Shown here one piece after another: positions 59,850 to 64,000 of a stretch of DNA of 64,000 nucleotides (positions within the stretch are counted from its first letter, which is position 1; every line of letters starts with the position of its first letter). The stretch is taken from positions 1,656,866 through 1,720,865 of the forward strand of contig JACDOX010000157.1 in the NCBI GenBank assembly GCA_014549065.1. Reading direction: 5' to 3'. Under the pieces are notes generated by a model, which saw nothing but the letters and a program-made list of their open reading frames with translations, ran no database searches and was not told the DNA's origin. The stretch comes from Cardinalis cardinalis. Its lineage: Eukaryota > Chordata > Aves > Passeriformes > Cardinalidae. Both the position numbers and the translations under genes were made by a program.

Positions 59850-60005
59850 AGCAATAACTGTGTTATAATGATTATTAATGCAAGTGTAAGAGAGCACTGT
59901 GAAGACAAAGGAATCGGATCTCCATCCAATTTGCTGCATGCTAAAACTGCTATCACTTTGCTGAATGGAGTACAGAAACATCAATTTGTAAAAGCAGGAA
60001 CTTGG
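59850..60005. promoter_or_regulatory. Weak candidate regulatory element
   Basis: Contains TAATGATTATTAATGCAAG (POU/homeodomain-like) followed by a repeat-free stretch with GGATCTCCATCCAATTTGC and GCATGCTAAAACTGC. A + strand frame (59712-60023, 103 codons) covers it without any domain I recognise. This is inference only. Confidence 0.2.
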
Positions 60006-63000
60006 TCAAAGTTTTCTTTATAGTTTCAAAGAAACCAAGTGATAGCATTGAGTATTTCAGGTGGCACTAGGAGCCACTTTGCAAAGTTACTCTGCTTGTA
60101 CTGTGCATTTTTCCCCTAAGTAAATGGTCACTATATAATAGCTGGTTGCTCACACATTGCCTCTCACTGTTCCCAAGATAACAAGCTGTAATAACCCTGG
60201 GGAAAGCCAAGCTTCTGGTTGATTTTAGGACATCACTGTAAAACACCAACAGGCCATAACAGCATTTAAACTGTTGTCTTCTGCACTCCTGTCACCCCAG
60301 CACAATATCCATCTTGGTATGCACTTAAACTCATTAAATTATTTCTTCTCACTTCAATATTTACTAAGGTGGGGTTTTTTTCTCCTGGAAATTCAGCATC
60401 ATTTTATGGAAAATGCAGACAGACCCTACACTTCACTAATTTTTCCTTCTCCTTCTCCCACTCAATATTCTCACAGTACAGGAAGCTACAGGCATCACTT
60501 TCCTTTCTCTCTTTTTCCAAGACTTGATGATATTTAGAAAATTCCTCATTCTAAACAGTGGCTTTGCTACTCAATAAGTGTTCAGTAACCTTTCTAACTC
60601 TTACAGACAGTTCTGCACCCTCCTCCTTAAGGCCAAAATCAGCAGTCAAACATCAAAGTTGGGGCAGCATCTTTGCAGGGTTTTGGGCTGAGGTCACCAA
60701 CAGAGGCTGAATCATGAGGAAAAAAAAAGCCTCCTGATCTCATGGAGAACACAGGCACTTACTCATAGTTCTCAGTTGTTCTGAGCCTTCTTTAAGTAAC
60801 CTTTTCAAACTTTCAAGTAGTTTTCAAACTTAAAATTAACTTAAAGAAAATACTGAAATCTTCAAGCAATTTTGTTTTCAGCTGAAAACTTTTTTGTTCT
60901 CTTTCTTCTGTTTCTTTGCATTTATTTACCTCCCCACCTTGTCAAAATAATCAATCTCACTTGTTACAGCTGCAGCATTTGGGATGGGCAGGGGTAACAT
61001 CTGTGGCAAACATCTAAAGCTCAGCTCTGATCAGTGCAAGCAGATATATGGAAATTGTTTGACACACTTCCTCCACATGTGGGCTCAGACAACTTTAAAA
61101 CAAGCATTAAAATGTATGAATGTGTAACTGGAACAAGTGTGAGAGCCTTCTGATGCCGCATGTCACAGCTCACAGGAACATTTTCCTTCTTTGAGGAGTT
61201 CCTGCTGGATCCTTCCAGGAAGACCAAAGGTGTTGGAGTCCAAAGGTGAAGATTTAGGCACTGGTTTAATTTTTGACTTTTTCTCCCATAACATCTGCAG
61301 TGCCATTCTGTGTTGAGGGTTTTATCCAAGTCCTAACACAACTCTGCACCTTTGTAGTTGTTCATCATCCCAAGGCAGTGATGCAGGGCAAAGCAAAGGA
61401 GCTGGGACAAAAAGCTGCTTGTGAACTAAACAGAGGGACCTGGGGGGCAGGTGACACAGAACTTCTCTCTGTCTCTTTTGTAGTCATGCCTGTTTCCTGC
61501 TGTAATAATTAGGATTACACAAATAAGTAATTTGTTTGTATCAAATAGTCATTTCCCAGAAAAAAATGTACTTGATTACAAGGAGAAATGAAGCACTAAG
61601 ATTTTCTCTATACTTTACACTGGGGATAAGTGGCAAAAATGGAAAATGTATGGAGACCAAATTGTTTCATAAGAAAGAGAAATTGAACTGAAATTTGAAA
61701 ATAACCATTATTTGAAAACAGAAAAGGAAGCCTAATGAAATAACATTACACAACTGAATTTGATTCTTTCAAAAGCACCAAAAAAAAGATAGATTCCCAT
61801 TTATGATTTGGATTTCCTGTAACCACGCCAGAAGATGTCAAACTCAATTACAGCTGATGTCTGCCTCTTATTGTACATTCTGAGATTCAGCTTTATGCAT
61901 TTTTTCACAGTACAACAGAATTTGAAAGATGTATTTCTGCATGTTTGTACACAAACTACAAACTAATGGTAAAACAATTAGTGTCTAGTATTGCAAAAAG
62001 GATGGCCTGGGTATCTGAGCTACCAGGATCAGCAGAGTTCCGGTTTGCTGCATGAAGAGGAGCAGCAGGGAGAAAAGCAGAACCTCTGACATTCATTCCT
62101 CAGCCTCTTGTGGAGTCAGCAGCATCAGCTCTGCTCTGATTTCATTGTATTCATCTGCAAGCTTTACACCTGGCCACAAACCAAGCCTAACCAGCCCAGT
62201 GAGACCAAAGGGCCAACATGTGCTGCATTGAATCTGGTTTAATTCTCAAGCTATGAGTTCTGGATGAAGCCCTAACCAGCCTGGGAGTCTCCTCATAATG
62301 ACCTGCAAGGTGCATCAACCAACCCCTGATCACTGCCCCAGCCCTACCTGTGCACCCACATTCCTTCTGTTGCACATTCCAAATCCAGCAGAGGGTGTGA
62401 TTTCTACAAACAGAGCCAGTTCTGCCCCCTGGAACCAGTAAATTCCAGAAACAACCATCTCTGACAAGCAGCAAACACAAACAGGCACAAAAATGTGCTT
62501 TTCCAAAAGTGCTCCACCCAGGTTCCAGTTTCCCTGCTCTCCCTGAAGCCTCTCAGTGCTGCACTTTAACCAGAAGTGTCCAGAAGAAAATGAACCATTC
62601 TTTTCAATGTACAAAAAGCACATTTACTCAACAAGTGGCATACTCAACAGTGAAATAATCTGTCACTAATTTAAGAACTCTGCTTCAAAAACTGCTTGCT
62701 GGCTGCAAATTTTTCCTTAGAAAATTCATTACTCAAGAAATCAACTTCTAAGTGATATTTTAGCAAGCAGTGGTAATCTCAGTAACATTATATAACAAAG
62801 TATTTTGTGGTCTCCATTTACACACACTTTTCAGGAAGCATTAGAAAGGCAGATTATTATAATTTGAAAAAAATACTTTAAATGGCTTTAGAGTGAATGA
62901 ACACAGAACTATTGTAAAAACCAAGACACACTGAGGGAGTTCAATAAGCCATTTATAGTCCTTCAGAACAAACATGACATTGATTTTAATTTTAAGGCTT

Positions 63001-64000
63001 CATGACAACTTAAAGCTAAATACAAAGCCACCTATCATCCTATCAGTGCTTACTTTAAAAAAAGCAAACAAAAGATAAAAACAGCCTCGCAACCAAAACC
63101 ATCAAATGCCTCAAAATTACTTGAAAAAAATCTTTCTTTTACCCCTATTTCTCAACAGCCAAATACAGAACTGTGCAAAGGATGAATTAATCAGTTTATT
63201 TGATACAGCCTTTTCAGCTGGTCAGTGTTGCACGAGAACAACTGCAGTTCTAGGCTCCAATACTGGCAAGCAAACCTCCCACCACCTTTATTAATAATCT
63301 TAATAAATATTATTAATTCTTAAGGGTCTCTCCACTCTGACAGTGTGTTTCAGCTAAGAATTATTTTCTAGAAGTCAAGATTTCTTTACACTATTTGAAA
63401 GCTAAAGATTTGGACTGTATTTGAATTCCTATCTTCCTCTTTGAGTCCTGCTGATAGAAAAACCAGAAGAGACTGCAAAGTTCTTTAAAAGGGGTGGAAA
63501 ATGCAGAAATTCCCAGTTAGTGCTGTAAATATTGTGGGGGAAAATGCAGTTGAGAGCATTATTTATAGCAAAGTTTAGATACCAGCTACAAGCCATTTTC
63601 AGAAGCTGTTCTTATCTATATATCACACCTTGATGCTGGAGTTCTTACAGCTGGATATTTATGAAGGCAATTTGAGTGGTGCCTTGAATAATAACACTGA
63701 GGGAAGACTTTGCTCTGATAGAAGTACCCCCTTTAACCAACTGCATTTGTCACAAGAGCAACACAGTGAGTTAACATAATCAGCCTTAAATGACTTGTTC
63801 CCACAGTATATGTAAATAAACCAGGGCCATTAATTCAGATTTTCAGTAACAGACAGCTGGATTTGGTTAAAAAAAAAAAAAGCACGGTCTAAAAAGATAT
63901 TCTAATTGTGTTTCCCTAATTCAGCAACACCAAATTACCCAGTTAAAAATACCCTGGCACACATCTGAAATGAACCTTTAATACCAACAGCAAAACCCCC
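60006..64000. other. Unique non-coding DNA to the window end
   Basis: No gene, RNA or recognised transposon. 62000-62620 is slightly GC-richer, with overlapping minus-strand frames (62187-62480 and 62330-62623) that match nothing I know. A 12-base A run is near 63869. Confidence 0.5.

Overview
This window looks like nuclear DNA from a bird, probably a songbird. The evidence is a scatter of CR1 LINE fragments ending in the avian CR1 3' signature (the TTCTATGATTCT type end), several solo LTRs of types I associate with passerine genomes, and no SINEs. I found no protein-coding gene, no tRNA or rRNA gene and no CRISPR array. Long frames exist, but they are AT-rich chance frames, shadows of LTRs, or translations of simple or tandem repeats. 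The window is best read as a gene desert or the inside of a very large intron.

Layout. 1-6.5 kb is mostly unique AT-rich DNA with one AT-rich simple tract (about 4.65-4.78 kb) and a short CR1 tail. 6.5-7.5 kb holds an old LTR (type B), a 54-bp tandem duplication and the first of five solo LTRs of one family (type A). 7.5-21 kb is mostly unique, with one CR1 fragment, two short duplicated segments and three stretches that resemble conserved regulatory DNA (about 13.43, 16.54 and 20.85 kb). 21.4-38.3 kb contains the other four type A LTRs, the second type B LTR, a 190-bp A/C-only-like tract, two CR1 tails, a possible 56-bp exon at 35.03 kb and a regulatory-looking stretch at 36.3-36.8 kb. 38-48 kb contains a 99-bp direct duplication, an old 400-bp CR1, a further regulatory-looking stretch, an eroded LTR and a second AT-rich tract. 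50-54.3 kb has a 700-bp type C LTR followed by two local direct duplications. 56.49-57.16 kb is a 21-unit, 32-bp minisatellite. The rest, to 64 kb, is unique DNA.

The strongest result is the type A LTR family. All five copies lie on the + strand and each is bracketed by a 6-bp target-site duplication that can be read directly (two exact without qualification, one exact apart from an N, two with one mismatch). The internal retroviral region is absent in every case, so these are solo LTRs left by recombination. Six bases is the duplication length typical of ERVK/beta-retrovirus-like integration. The second theme is a set of six short, always direct, local duplications (24 to about 290 bp, 0.7 to 4.9 kb apart) that do not look like a common transposon. 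There is no pathway or operon to describe, and no clear undescribed system was found.
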